Below the pieces are notes generated by a model. That model worked only from the letters and a program-made list of their open reading frames with translations. It had not been told where the DNA came from and did not search any database. From positions 1 to 26,062 of the forward strand of contig CAYNMV010000060.1 of the NCBI GenBank assembly GCA_964398315.1: DNA of 26,062 nucleotides. The letters are read 5' to 3'. This stretch comes from JADLCB01 sp964398315. Its GTDB lineage: Bacteria > Planctomycetota > Phycisphaerae > Tepidisphaerales > Tepidisphaeraceae. Every line of letters starts with the position of its first letter. Position 1 is the stretch's first letter. A program made the position numbers and the translations under genes. Of this stretch, positions 15,780 to 23,326 are shown piece by piece.

Positions 15780-15813
15780 GAAAAAAGCACCTTGCCGGCC
15801 GTTAAGCCGGCAG
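15780..15813 (-). terminator. Rho-independent terminator of the small HPF-like gene
   Basis: On the minus strand the stem TGCCGGC/GCCGGCA (15806-15812 with 15793-15799) closes a 6-base loop. Six bases later a T6 run follows (complement of 15781-15786). It lies about 34 bases after the stop of the HPF-like gene at 15847. Confidence 0.65.
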
Positions 15814-15846
15814 CGGGAGATTACCCACCCGCAGCGCCCGGACCGG

Positions 15847-16191
15847 TCAGGTCAGCAGTCGCCGCGGACAGGCGATGGTGGTCCAGTGTGCCGGGCTCGG
15901 CCAGTGGAGATACCGCCAGGTCAGGCGGCGGGCACGGCGCAGTGCCCGTTCGACGGCCCGGTCTTGGTCAGGATCGACCGCCTCGGCCACCACCGTACGG
16001 AGTTGACGCAGCCAGACGGTGATCCGGCAGCGCGCTTCGGTCCAGTCATCGCGTTCGACCTCCCCCAGGCGAACCGCGATCGCGTTGATTTGATCAGAGG
16101 CGATCCCCAACGAGTGCTGGATCCGGTCGCGCACATCCTGGACAGTCGCCTCAGGCAGTTCATTGCCCCAGCCACTAACCATCACCCGCAT
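15847..16191 (-). CDS. Small HPF/RaiA-like ribosome-associated protein
   Basis: This encodes 114 residues. The ATG at 16191 is preceded by a near-perfect AAAGGAGG (16199-16206) at 7 bases. The sequence opens MRVMVSGWGNELPEATVQDV, then IQHSLG and VRLGEVERDDWTEARCRITVWL. It ends with VDPDQDRAVERALRRARRL, matching the beta-alpha-beta-beta-beta-alpha plan of the S30AE/HPF fold. It has the length of short HPF/YfiA factors that bind the 30S decoding site and inactivate ribosomes in stress. The two HPF-like products are clearly diverged in sequence. Divergence from typical HPF is marked, so binding of another target is possible. It has its own promoter and terminator. Confidence 0.7.
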   Translation of the reverse strand: MRVMVSGWGNELPEATVQDVRDRIQHSLGIASDQINAIAVRLGEVERDDWTEARCRITVWLRQLRTVVAEAVDPDQDRAVERALRRARRLTWRYLHWPSPAHWTTIACPRRLLT

Positions 16192-16216
16192 ATCGACGCC
16201 TCCTTTCTGCACAGGG

Positions 16217-16246
16217 ATTCTAGGCCGCTTCAAAATGTTTGGCCAA
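16217..16246 (-). promoter_or_regulatory. Candidate promoter of the small HPF-like gene
   Basis: On the minus strand TTGGCC (16241-16246) and TAGAAT (16217-16222) are separated by 18 bases, about 25 bases before the ATG at 16191. The short leader ends with the AAAGGAGG ribosome-binding site. Confidence 0.55.
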
Positions 16247-16472
16247 TACGAAGTATCTAGCCGATCATTTGAGAAATGATAATAATCAGTTGTGCCTGGC
16301 CGGGAGCCTCAGCAGACGGGTGCGGTGCGATTGGATGCCCCATCTGTGGCCGGTCCGCTGGTTGCGATCTCCGCATCAACCTTCGACAGGAATCTGCTGC
16401 CGGGCGGGTGTGGATCGGTCTATCAGCAGTGAGGTGAGCGGGCGGGGGCGGGCGAGGAACGCGGGTTGGTCT

Positions 16473-18614
16473 TCAGGCCGCCTGAGCGCGGCGGCGGTAG
16501 ACCGTCAGGGCGGCATCGGGGGCGAGGGGCAGGCCGAAGAACGCGCCCTGCCCCTGATCACACCCCAGCGCCTGGAGCATGGCGACTTGGTCGGCCGTCT
16601 CCACCCCTTCGGCGACGAGGCTGATGTTCAGGTTGTGCGCCAGTGAAATGATGGCGTTGACCACGGCCGCATAGTCGCGGCGATCGCCGACATTGTTGAT
16701 GAAGCCCCGGTCGATCTTCACCCCGTCGATGGGGAAGCGGTGCAGGCAGTTCAGGCTCGAGTAGCCGGTCCCGAAGTCCACCATGTGCAGCGCCATGCCC
16801 AGGGCACGCAGTTCCTCAAATACCGCCTGCCACAGATCCGGGTCTTCCATCATCGTGCTCTCGGCAACCTGCAGCTTCAGCCGCTCGGGATTGGCGCCGG
16901 TTTCCTCGATCATGCGGCGGACCTGTGACACCAGATCGGGGGTGGCAAGCTGACGGTGCGGCAGGGGCACGCTGAGTGTCACATCCGCCAGGTCCGGTTC
17001 GCGCTGCCAGCGGGCCAGTTGCTGGCAGGCGGTGCGCAACACCCACAGCCCAATGGGCACAATCTGGCCGACTTCTTCAGCCAGTGGCAGGAACTCCTGC
17101 CGCTCGACGATCACGCCATTGGATCGGCGCCAGCGCACCACCGCCTCAAACCCATCGGTGCGGCCGGTTTCCAGTGAAACAATCGGCTGGTAGAGCAGCA
17201 TCAGCTCTCCGCGCTCGATGGCGTGGCGCAGCTCGTTCTCCATGGTGAGGCGCTCCATCGCCTCCTCGTGCATGCGCTGGTCAAACAGGATGTAGCGTCC
17301 CTTGCCCGCGGCCTTGGCGCGGTACATGGCGGTGTCGGCATCCCGCAGCATCGCCTCGGGGCTGTGGTAGCCCACGTGCGTGGTGGTGATGCCAATGCTC
17401 GCGGTGACGTGCACCTCGTGGTCGCTGAGACTGTAGGGGCGGGACAGTGCCTGCATCAGCCGGGTGGCGACGGCGGCTGCATCGCCGGCCCGATGGATGC
17501 CATCCAGGAGCACGATGAACTCATCGCCTCCGAGACGGGCGGCGATCTTCAGGCCCGGGGCCGAATCCTGCTCCAGGCCGCTGCGCAAGCGCTGGGCGAT
17601 GCCGATCAACAGCATGTCGCCGATCTCATGCCCCAGTGAATCGTTGATGATCTTGAAGCGGTCAAAGTCGAGGAACAGCACCGCCGCGTGATGATCGGGA
17701 TGGGCCGACGCCCGCGCCAGGGCGCGGGCCAGGTGCTGAGTGAGCATGCGGCGGTTGGGCAGGCCGGTGAGCTTATCCTCCATCGCCTCGATACGCAGGC
17801 GCGCTTCGCTGGCGCGGGCGGCCTGCTCGGCACGACGGCGCTGCTCCAGCTCGCTGCGCGTCAGTTGCATCACGCCGCTGCTGGTGACCTGCAGCAGCAC
17901 GAACATGCCAAAGAACCCCAGTGTGGACAGCCGGCTCCAGGCGATGCTGGCCAGCCACTGGTCGGCATCGTAATCCACCCCCAGCACCGCCTCGACCTCG
18001 CCGGCGGCGTTGTACATGGGGGCATAGGCGCTGACCCACACCCCCCAGCGGTCCCTGATGGGAACATCGGCGAACGTGGGCTTGCCGGCGAAGGCCGCTT
18101 CCACCAGGTCGTAGTCGGTCTCGATAATCTCACCGATGGGCGTGCGCGCTTCGGTTTCCCCCTCGATGCGGCCGTTGCCATCGTAGTCGGTTTCCGAATC
18201 GACCATCAGGTAGTGGGTGCCATCGGGATGGCGGCGGATGGTGTAGATGTCGGCGATCGACGGATTCATGCGCAGCCAGTGGACCTGGGCGCCGACAAGG
18301 GTGAGGTAGGTCGGGTCATCGGGGGGGCAGTCGGCCGGCAGCCGGCTGTGGCCAAGGCGGGCCATTTCATCGGCGTAGGTGGGGGCGTACCCCTCGAGCA
18401 TCCGTTGCAGGCGCCGGCGTTCCAGTCGGCCATTGACCTCGGCCAGGGCCGTTCCGCAGAGCAGGATCAGCCCCAGTACCAGCCACGACCGGCGCGGCAG
18501 GCCCGGCGCGCGATGGGTACGACGCAGCTTCCGCTGCATCAGCGCCGCACCAATGAGGGCGACGATGATAAAGACCGCCGCATCGACCCGATACTGCAAC
18601 CCGAGCGAGAGCAT
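16473..18614 (-). CDS. Membrane GGDEF-EAL protein with degenerate EAL
   Basis: This encodes 713 residues from the ATG at 18614, with GAGGTG upstream. Two membrane helices (about 12-26 and 43-58) and a third at about 228-248 bracket a periplasmic Cache/PAS-like sensor (about 60-225; IADIYTIRRHPDGTHYLMVD, VSAYAPMYNAAGEVEAVLGVDY). The GGDEF domain has an intact RLGGDEF (362-366), so it is predicted to make c-di-GMP from GTP; the RxxD inhibitory site just before it is missing. The EAL domain keeps E490 (as EAV), K633, EGVET and the QG..F.LPL loop. The metal-ligand Asn is Pro (P550), the catalytic Glu of the E.TE strand is Gln (Q582), and the DDFGTG motif reads VDFGTG (V612). Phosphodiesterase activity is therefore unlikely. 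Confidence 0.92.
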   Translation of the reverse strand: MLSLGLQYRVDAAVFIIVALIGAALMQRKLRRTHRAPGLPRRSWLVLGLILLCGTALAEVNGRLERRRLQRMLEGYAPTYADEMARLGHSRLPADCPPDDPTYLTLVGAQVHWLRMNPSIADIYTIRRHPDGTHYLMVDSETDYDGNGRIEGETEARTPIGEIIETDYDLVEAAFAGKPTFADVPIRDRWGVWVSAYAPMYNAAGEVEAVLGVDYDADQWLASIAWSRLSTLGFFGMFVLLQVTSSGVMQLTRSELEQRRRAEQAARASEARLRIEAMEDKLTGLPNRRMLTQHLARALARASAHPDHHAAVLFLDFDRFKIINDSLGHEIGDMLLIGIAQRLRSGLEQDSAPGLKIAARLGGDEFIVLLDGIHRAGDAAAVATRLMQALSRPYSLSDHEVHVTASIGITTTHVGYHSPEAMLRDADTAMYRAKAAGKGRYILFDQRMHEEAMERLTMENELRHAIERGELMLLYQPIVSLETGRTDGFEAVVRWRRSNGVIVERQEFLPLAEEVGQIVPIGLWVLRTACQQLARWQREPDLADVTLSVPLPHRQLATPDLVSQVRRMIEETGANPERLKLQVAESTMMEDPDLWQAVFEELRALGMALHMVDFGTGYSSLNCLHRFPIDGVKIDRGFINNVGDRRDYAAVVNAIISLAHNLNISLVAEGVETADQVAMLQALGCDQGQGAFFGLPLAPDAALTVYRRRAQAA

Positions 18615-18962
18615 CCGGCACCTCGAAAATGCCGCGCACGCAGGCCCACTGTGAGCCATCTAACGGTGCGATGTCGCTGTCAATGCATCGACCTGCGGCG
18701 GGGGCTGCTTAACGACTTGCCCGGTGCCTTGAGAACAAGCAGCGCTTATCGGGCGTAGATGGGGTGTGTAACACGCCTTACGCATGTGGAACAAGTGTGA
18801 GCGGAGGGTGAGCACAACGGTAAATCCAGTGGATTTCTTTTGCCTATCTCAGCGGCAGGGCTAGAATATTGTTGAGATGCCGGGAATGAATGGGGCTCGG
18901 CATGGGTTCCAGTCAGGGGTTCGACAGTCGCTTCGGATGGCTTCATGTCGAAAGGGCTAACG
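18615..18962. other. Intergenic region between divergent GGDEF-EAL and response regulator genes
   Basis: This stretch of 348 bases has no supported ORF. On the minus side, a perfect TTGACA (complement of 18678-18683) lies 15 bases from TAGATG (complement of 18657-18662), a possible but poorly spaced promoter for the GGDEF-EAL gene. On the plus side the response-regulator promoter at 18840-18867 is present. Divergent placement would allow shared regulation. Confidence 0.4.
18840..18867 (+). promoter_or_regulatory. Candidate promoter of the response regulator gene
   Basis: TTGCCT (18840-18845) and TAGAAT (18862-18867) are separated by 16 bases and lie about 95 bases before the ATG at 18963. 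Confidence 0.45.
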
Positions 18963-19331
18963 ATGAACATTCTCCTCGTGGATGACCACGAAGACACAAG
19001 CCGGGCGATCAAGCGGCTGCTGGAGCGGCTGGGCTACAGCGTGAGCACGGCCGACTCAGTGAGCCAGGCGCTGGAGGTCTCGCGGGTCAAGCCGGTGGAT
19101 GTGGTGATCAGCGACATCGGCCTGCCCGATGGCAGCGGCCTGGATCTCATGCGCGAGCTGATGGCCCGCAATGAGGAGATCAAGGGCGTGGCCCTCAGCG
19201 GCTTCGGGATGGAAGAAGACATCCGCCGCAGCAAGGAGGCCGGCTTCGTTGAGCACCTGACCAAGCCGGTCAGTTTTGTTACGCTGCAAGGCGTCCTCAA
19301 CAGGCTGACGACCGAGCCCATCGGACACTGA
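18963..19331 (+). CDS. Single-domain (CheY-like) response regulator
   Basis: This encodes 122 residues. AAAGGG sits 6 bases before the ATG at 18963; an ATG 18 bases upstream is possible but extends before the first beta strand. It is a bare receiver domain: acidic pocket D7/D8 (LLVDDHED), phospho-acceptor D51 (VISDIGLPDGSG), switch Ser at 79 (VALSGFG) and conserved K101 (LTKPV). With no output domain, it must signal by protein contact or by phosphotransfer. No histidine kinase is adjacent. The divergent neighbour is a GGDEF-EAL sensor without a receiver, so cross-talk is possible but not shown. A 23-bp terminator hairpin follows. Confidence 0.93.
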   Translation: MNILLVDDHEDTSRAIKRLLERLGYSVSTADSVSQALEVSRVKPVDVVISDIGLPDGSGLDLMRELMARNEEIKGVALSGFGMEEDIRRSKEAGFVEHLTKPVSFVTLQGVLNRLTTEPIGH

Positions 19332-19476
19332 GGCCAGCCAGCGCCGCTGCGGGCGGACAGGTGCGGGCAAGTTCCTGCCATCCAGCCCGACAGCACCGAA
19401 GGACGGCTTTGGCTGCGAGCCAGGCGCCCTTGAGGATGATTCCCTTGACCGCTGGTTTTCATTGAAAAGTAGAGCA

Positions 19477-19527
19477 GGAATCAGAAAGAGGCCGCGAGCA
19501 TCTGGCTCGCGGCCTCTTTCTGATTCC
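19477..19527. terminator. Long bidirectional terminator (23-bp perfect stem)
   Basis: Positions 19477-19499 and 19505-19527 are perfectly complementary over 23 bp around the 5-base loop ATCTG. The GC core (GAGGCCGCGAGC) is flanked by AGAAA and TTTCT. It lies between the response regulator and the convergent lipoprotein gene and can end both transcripts. The stem is unusually long for a terminator. Confidence 0.88.
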
Positions 19528-19556
19528 AAACCGCCGCAGCCGGGCGGAAAGCTCGC

Positions 19557-20285
19557 CTATTTGTTCAGCTCGACCGGCCGTGTCGTCGGCGGGGGGCTGG
19601 TTTGCACTGCCGCGGGGGCGGGGCGCGTCGTCGGTGCGGCCTGCGGGGCGGGGGACGGCGCAGGCGTCACGCTCGGTGCCGGCGGTTCAGCCGGGGGAGC
19701 GCTGCGCTCGGCGGAAGCAGGCTGTTGCCGTGGGGCCGGGGTCTCGCCCGGCAGGGGCCGGATGACCTCCTCGGCAGTCTGATCGACCTGGCGGGTGCTC
19801 CGGTGGATGATCAAGTCCTCGTTCAGCGACTGCTGGCGCTGCACCGCCTGCTCATACTGCATCACCAGTGCCTGGAAGGTCGCCTCATCGGTTGGGGCCA
19901 TGGGCGGAATGGCCGACTGCGTCGGCGGCGTCTGGACTCCCTCATAGCGAACCGTGCCCCAGACCGGCGCCAGAAAGGCCGTTACCGGAGCGGCTACGGT
20001 CTGTCCGACAAACAGCAGCGGCGCCACCGCCGCCTGCTGCCATTCGGCACGGGTATCATCCGGCTCATAGGGGAAGAGTGTTGGCCCGGCGATGACATCG
20101 CCCGAGGCATATTCCACAACCGATGGCTCCCAGTTGCTGCCGCGGGTACGAATGGCCGGATCGAGCAATACGCCTTCCTCCCTGAACGCCACTTCCCGCT
20201 CCTGACGGGCGCCCATCTTCTGACACCCGCCCACGGCGATCGCCGCCGCCAACGCCCCAAGCGCCATCAACATGTTCCGGCTCAT
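19557..20285 (-). CDS. Pro/Ala-rich lipoprotein, hypothetical
   Basis: This encodes 242 residues from the ATG at 20285 with an AAAGGAA ribosome-binding site. It has a lipoprotein signal peptide (MSRNMLMALGALAAAIAVGG, Cys21 in a VGGC lipobox). The middle part (about 25-170) has short conserved-looking segments such as GSNWEPSVVEYASGDVIAGPT and LFVGQTVAAPVTAFLAPVWGTVRYEG. A coiled-coil-like stretch, QALVMQYEQAVQRQQSLNED, follows. The C-terminal 60 residues are almost entirely Pro, Ala and Thr (APPAEPPAPSVTPAPSP), probably a flexible tether through the periplasm or envelope. The function is unknown. It is probably an envelope structural lipoprotein. Confidence 0.82.
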   Translation of the reverse strand: MSRNMLMALGALAAAIAVGGCQKMGARQEREVAFREEGVLLDPAIRTRGSNWEPSVVEYASGDVIAGPTLFPYEPDDTRAEWQQAAVAPLLFVGQTVAAPVTAFLAPVWGTVRYEGVQTPPTQSAIPPMAPTDEATFQALVMQYEQAVQRQQSLNEDLIIHRSTRQVDQTAEEVIRPLPGETPAPRQQPASAERSAPPAEPPAPSVTPAPSPAPQAAPTTRPAPAAVQTSPPPTTRPVELNK

Positions 20286-20461
20286 AGTCGATTCCTTTCG
20301 CAACACACGCGCCCCATCATCCCGCAGGCTGTCATCCATGATGAATCCAGGGTGGGATCGGCCCACGCAGGGGCACGACTGTTTCATTTTCCTGATGCCC
20401 GCTGGCAGACAGTGGACTTTTGCAGAATCGTGCCGACATCCATCGATCGGCAGGCACCGCG

Positions 20462-20713
20462 CTAATCCAGTGTCCAGGCTTTCATGTCCTTCTTGAACGC
20501 ATCCCTGTCAAAATCCGTTAGACCGCCTCCACTTACATTGGATCGGTCCATGTCGGCCCGATAGTTCATCGGATCTCTCAGGGCTTTTTCCTGCGTCTGG
20601 GACCACTCGGCCTGGCGGCTTTCCAGGTCCGCCTTCTTATCAGGTTCGGTATCCGAGCAGCCTGTAAGCAGGACACCCGCCAGCAGCAATGTGCCGATGT
20701 ACAGACTTCGCAT
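20462..20713 (-). CDS. Small lipoprotein, hypothetical
   Basis: This encodes 83 residues. The ATG at 20713 gives a clean lipoprotein signal (MRSLYIGTLLLAGVLLTG, Cys19 in LTGC); a TTG 36 bases upstream is less likely. The mature 65 residues are highly charged (DTEPDKKADLESRQAEWSQ and QEKALRDPMNYRADMD), largely helical, ending in DRDAFKKDMKAW. No family is recognised. It lies 66 bases downstream of the HtrA-type gene on the same strand, so the two may share a transcript, and a link to envelope quality control would be inference from position only. Confidence 0.75.
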   Translation of the reverse strand: MRSLYIGTLLLAGVLLTGCSDTEPDKKADLESRQAEWSQTQEKALRDPMNYRADMDRSNVSGGGLTDFDRDAFKKDMKAWTLD

Positions 20714-20779
20714 GCTGTTGATTGTGGCCCGCCGGCTGAATCGACGCAACTGCAGAGAACCATGTCCCGGGTCAGGCCG

Positions 20780-21946
20780 CTACTCGCCGGCCGAGTCCAG
20801 CTTCAGTTCCAGTGTCTGCTCGCGTCCCTCGCGCAGCAGGGTGAGGGTGATGGTCTGCCCGGGCTCATACTTGGACAGCGCCACCAGCAGATCCTCGGTG
20901 TTGCGCACGGGTGTCTGATTGATGCGGGTGATGACATCGCCGGGGATGATCCGGCCATTGCGCAGGCGCTGAGTGGGGCGCAGGCCAGCCGCGGCAGCAC
21001 TGGAGTTTTCCTCCACCCCCAGGACCAATACGCCCTCAACCCCCATCTGGCGGGTGATTTGCCCGCCCAGGCGATCATCAATGATGATCCCCAGCTTCGG
21101 GCGTGTGATACGGCCATCGCGCACCAGGCGGGGGATGATCCGGTTGACCGTGTCCACCGGCACCGCGAAGCCGATACCGGCATAGGCGCCCGAGGGAGAG
21201 TAAATGGCGGTGTTGACCCCGATCAGCCGCCCGGCGCTGTCCAGCAGCGGCCCGCCGGAGTTGCCGGGATTGATGGCGGCATCGGTCTGGATGACGTTGT
21301 CGATCGGGTAGCCGGTGACAGCCCGGATCGTGCGGCCCAGGGCCGATACCACGCCGGTGGTAAGGGTCTGGTCCAGGCCAAACGGATTGCCGATGGCAAA
21401 GACTTTCTGCCCCACCTGCAACTCCGCACTGACACCGACCGGGATCGGCCGCAGCTTCTCCCTGGGTGCGCGGATGCGCAGCACGGCCAGGTCATCGTTG
21501 GGCGAAACGCCGACCAGTTCGGCCTCATACGAACTGCCATCAGCCAGCGTGACCTCAGCCCCGCTGGCGCCCTGCACCACATGAAAATTGGTCACAATGT
21601 GCCCGGCCTCATCCCATATGAAGCCACTGCCGGTGCCGCGGGGGATTTCCTGCACACTGCGCGTCCAGTAATCCACCCGCCGCTGGCTGGTGGTAATGAA
21701 GACGACCGAGGGGCTGGCCGAGCGAAACAGCTCGATGGTCGATTTCTCATCTTCAGCCAGGTCGCCGCGCGCCATCACGGGGCGCGGCTCGGGGACCGGC
21801 CCCGGTTCCACGGCCGGCGTCGAAATATGCTGATAAGCCCAGTACCCCACCCCCAGTCCGGCGAGCACCAGGATCAACGTCACCAGCCCCCGCACGGGCG
21901 ACAGCGCCGGCGGCGGCACAGATCCATAAGGCGGCATTGCGGTCAT
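20780..21946 (-). CDS. HtrA/DegP-family serine protease, single PDZ
   Basis: This encodes 388 residues. One N-terminal membrane helix (about 21-37) anchors it, with a Pro-rich linker to about residue 60. The trypsin-like domain has the full triad: H122 (VTNFHVV), D152 (NDDLAVL) and S230 (NPGNSGGPLL). One PDZ domain follows (about 280-388) with LGIIIDD, GVLVLGVEENSSAAAAGLRP and GDVITRINQTPVRN. This is the DegS/HhoB-like layout: periplasmic, membrane-tethered, and acting on misfolded proteins or as a signalling protease. No Shine-Dalgarno is obvious; the ATG at 21946 or the ATG three codons later could be used. Confidence 0.95.
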   Translation of the reverse strand: MTAMPPYGSVPPPALSPVRGLVTLILVLAGLGVGYWAYQHISTPAVEPGPVPEPRPVMARGDLAEDEKSTIELFRSASPSVVFITTSQRRVDYWTRSVQEIPRGTGSGFIWDEAGHIVTNFHVVQGASGAEVTLADGSSYEAELVGVSPNDDLAVLRIRAPREKLRPIPVGVSAELQVGQKVFAIGNPFGLDQTLTTGVVSALGRTIRAVTGYPIDNVIQTDAAINPGNSGGPLLDSAGRLIGVNTAIYSPSGAYAGIGFAVPVDTVNRIIPRLVRDGRITRPKLGIIIDDRLGGQITRQMGVEGVLVLGVEENSSAAAAGLRPTQRLRNGRIIPGDVITRINQTPVRNTEDLLVALSKYEPGQTITLTLLREGREQTLELKLDSAGE

Positions 21947-22027
21947 GGCCCAATAGTAGCCGACGACTCGCCTATCTTCAGGTTCCCCGTGCCCGGTTTT
22001 GTGGAGGATTGAGCGCGGACGATCGTC

Positions 22028-23035
22028 TTACTGAAGGCGGTCGCGGAGGAAGGCAACCACCTGCTGGGCGCCGGCGGGCGTGTCAAAACGCTGGGCGCCG
22101 GGGGCATCCAGCAGCAGGACGTTGTCGCGCGCCACCAGCTTGTCGTGTCTCAGCAACTCGACGTCATCGGCGTTAACATCGTAGACGATTTCGAAGGCCC
22201 ACTTGCACATGGGCCGCAGGGCCGCCAGCCAGGGGTGGCGCGGGCCGATGGCGGTGAGGATCTGATCAACATGCCGCACCGGCTCATCCAGCACCAGGGC
22301 GCGGATGCCCGGGTCATCCCGCAGCGCCAGCAGGGCGGCGGTGGCCCCGGTGCCCGTGCCGACGATGGCGATCCGCTGGGGGTCGACCAGTGGCCGGCGG
22401 CGCAGCATCTCCACCCCCGCGCGCACGTCCATGGCCTCGCGCAGGCCGAAGGTCTGGGCCGAGCGATCACCCGGCGCTGCCCCGCGCAGGCCGACAATCA
22501 GCACCATCATCCCTGCTTCATGCAGTGGCCGCACCAGTGGCAGCATGTGGTCCGGCGCCTGTCCCTGGTGATGGACCAGAATGACCGCCGGGTGTTTTTC
22601 CGTCAGCAGATTTTCCTTCCGCTCCAGCACCAGCTTCTCATCCAGTACCGGGAACAGCCACCCGCTCAGGCGGGTGCCATCCTCGGCCAGCAGGCTGATA
22701 CGGTCGTAATAGGCCTGCACGGTGGACGGGTTGAGATCGGCAAACGCGGTCCGCGGATGGGTACCGTTGTAGACCAGTGCCGCCACGATCAGCGCCAGCA
22801 CCATCGGGGCAAAGGCCAGGCGGTGCAGCAGGGTATGGATAAAGCGCGAAACCGTCCACGGCTCTTCCGCCAGCGCTGCACGGCGGGCGGGCGAGGTGAA
22901 TGGCCGGCTCATCAGCACGCGCCAGATCAGCCGTCCCAGTCGCCTGGTGCGGTCCCAGCGCGGGCGCTGGCGGCGGGGCAGCTCTTCGAGCGGCTCATCA
23001 TCAAGAAAACTGGGGTGCAGGATTGGACGCTGCAT
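22028..23035 (-). CDS. Membrane-anchored alpha/beta-hydrolase-like protein, nucleophile missing
   Basis: This encodes 335 residues. GAGG in GAGGAAGGT precedes the ATG at 23035 by 5 bases, preferred over a TTG 63 bases upstream. A basic N-terminus and one helix (about 73-89, LAFAPMVLALIVAALVY) are followed by an alpha/beta-hydrolase fold: AVILVHHQG, MMVLIVGLRG, DVRAGVEMLRRRPLVDPQRIAIVG, RALVLDEP. The nucleophile elbow G-x-S-x-G reads GTGTG, with Gly228 in the Ser position. The C-terminal region where the catalytic His is expected (APGAQRFDT) has none. It is therefore probably a non-catalytic member, perhaps a binding or regulatory protein. Confidence 0.82.
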   Translation of the reverse strand: MQRPILHPSFLDDEPLEELPRRQRPRWDRTRRLGRLIWRVLMSRPFTSPARRAALAEEPWTVSRFIHTLLHRLAFAPMVLALIVAALVYNGTHPRTAFADLNPSTVQAYYDRISLLAEDGTRLSGWLFPVLDEKLVLERKENLLTEKHPAVILVHHQGQAPDHMLPLVRPLHEAGMMVLIVGLRGAAPGDRSAQTFGLREAMDVRAGVEMLRRRPLVDPQRIAIVGTGTGATAALLALRDDPGIRALVLDEPVRHVDQILTAIGPRHPWLAALRPMCKWAFEIVYDVNADDVELLRHDKLVARDNVLLLDAPGAQRFDTPAGAQQVVAFLRDRLQ

Positions 23036-23154
23036 ACCTTCCTCGACTGCAAGATTGAACCCCGGGCCGCACGGTGACGGCAGGACCGCGATGGACAAGC
23101 CGGCCGGGCTTCTCCTGTTGACCTACAATACAGATCCGTTGTTGTCAGATTTCC

Positions 23155-23183
23155 TTGACCGATTTTCCCCAGGGACGTAGATT
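23155..23183 (+). promoter_or_regulatory. Candidate promoter of the SPOR-like gene
   Basis: TTGACC (23155-23160) and TAGATT (23178-23183) are separated by 17 bases. The leader to the ATG at 23327 would be about 135 bases and shows no clear structured element. Confidence 0.55.
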
Positions 23184-23326
23184 ACCCCCACCCAACGGGG
23201 CACATCCCGCGTCATTGGACAGCCATGCGCGGGGGCGATTCGGAGAATCGTCTGTTTTCGGGGTTTCCAGGCGGCCACCAGGACGGCTGGCCGGTTTGGT
23301 TCCCATAACCGATTGCGAGGTCAAGG

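Noticed and set aside
16264..16290. AT-rich hairpin ATCATTT-GAG-AAATGAT followed by TGATAATAATCA, resembling a Fur box
   Set aside because: Only the left half (TGATAAT) matches the 7-1-7 Fur consensus, and it lies upstream of the promoter of the small HPF-like gene without other iron-related genes nearby.
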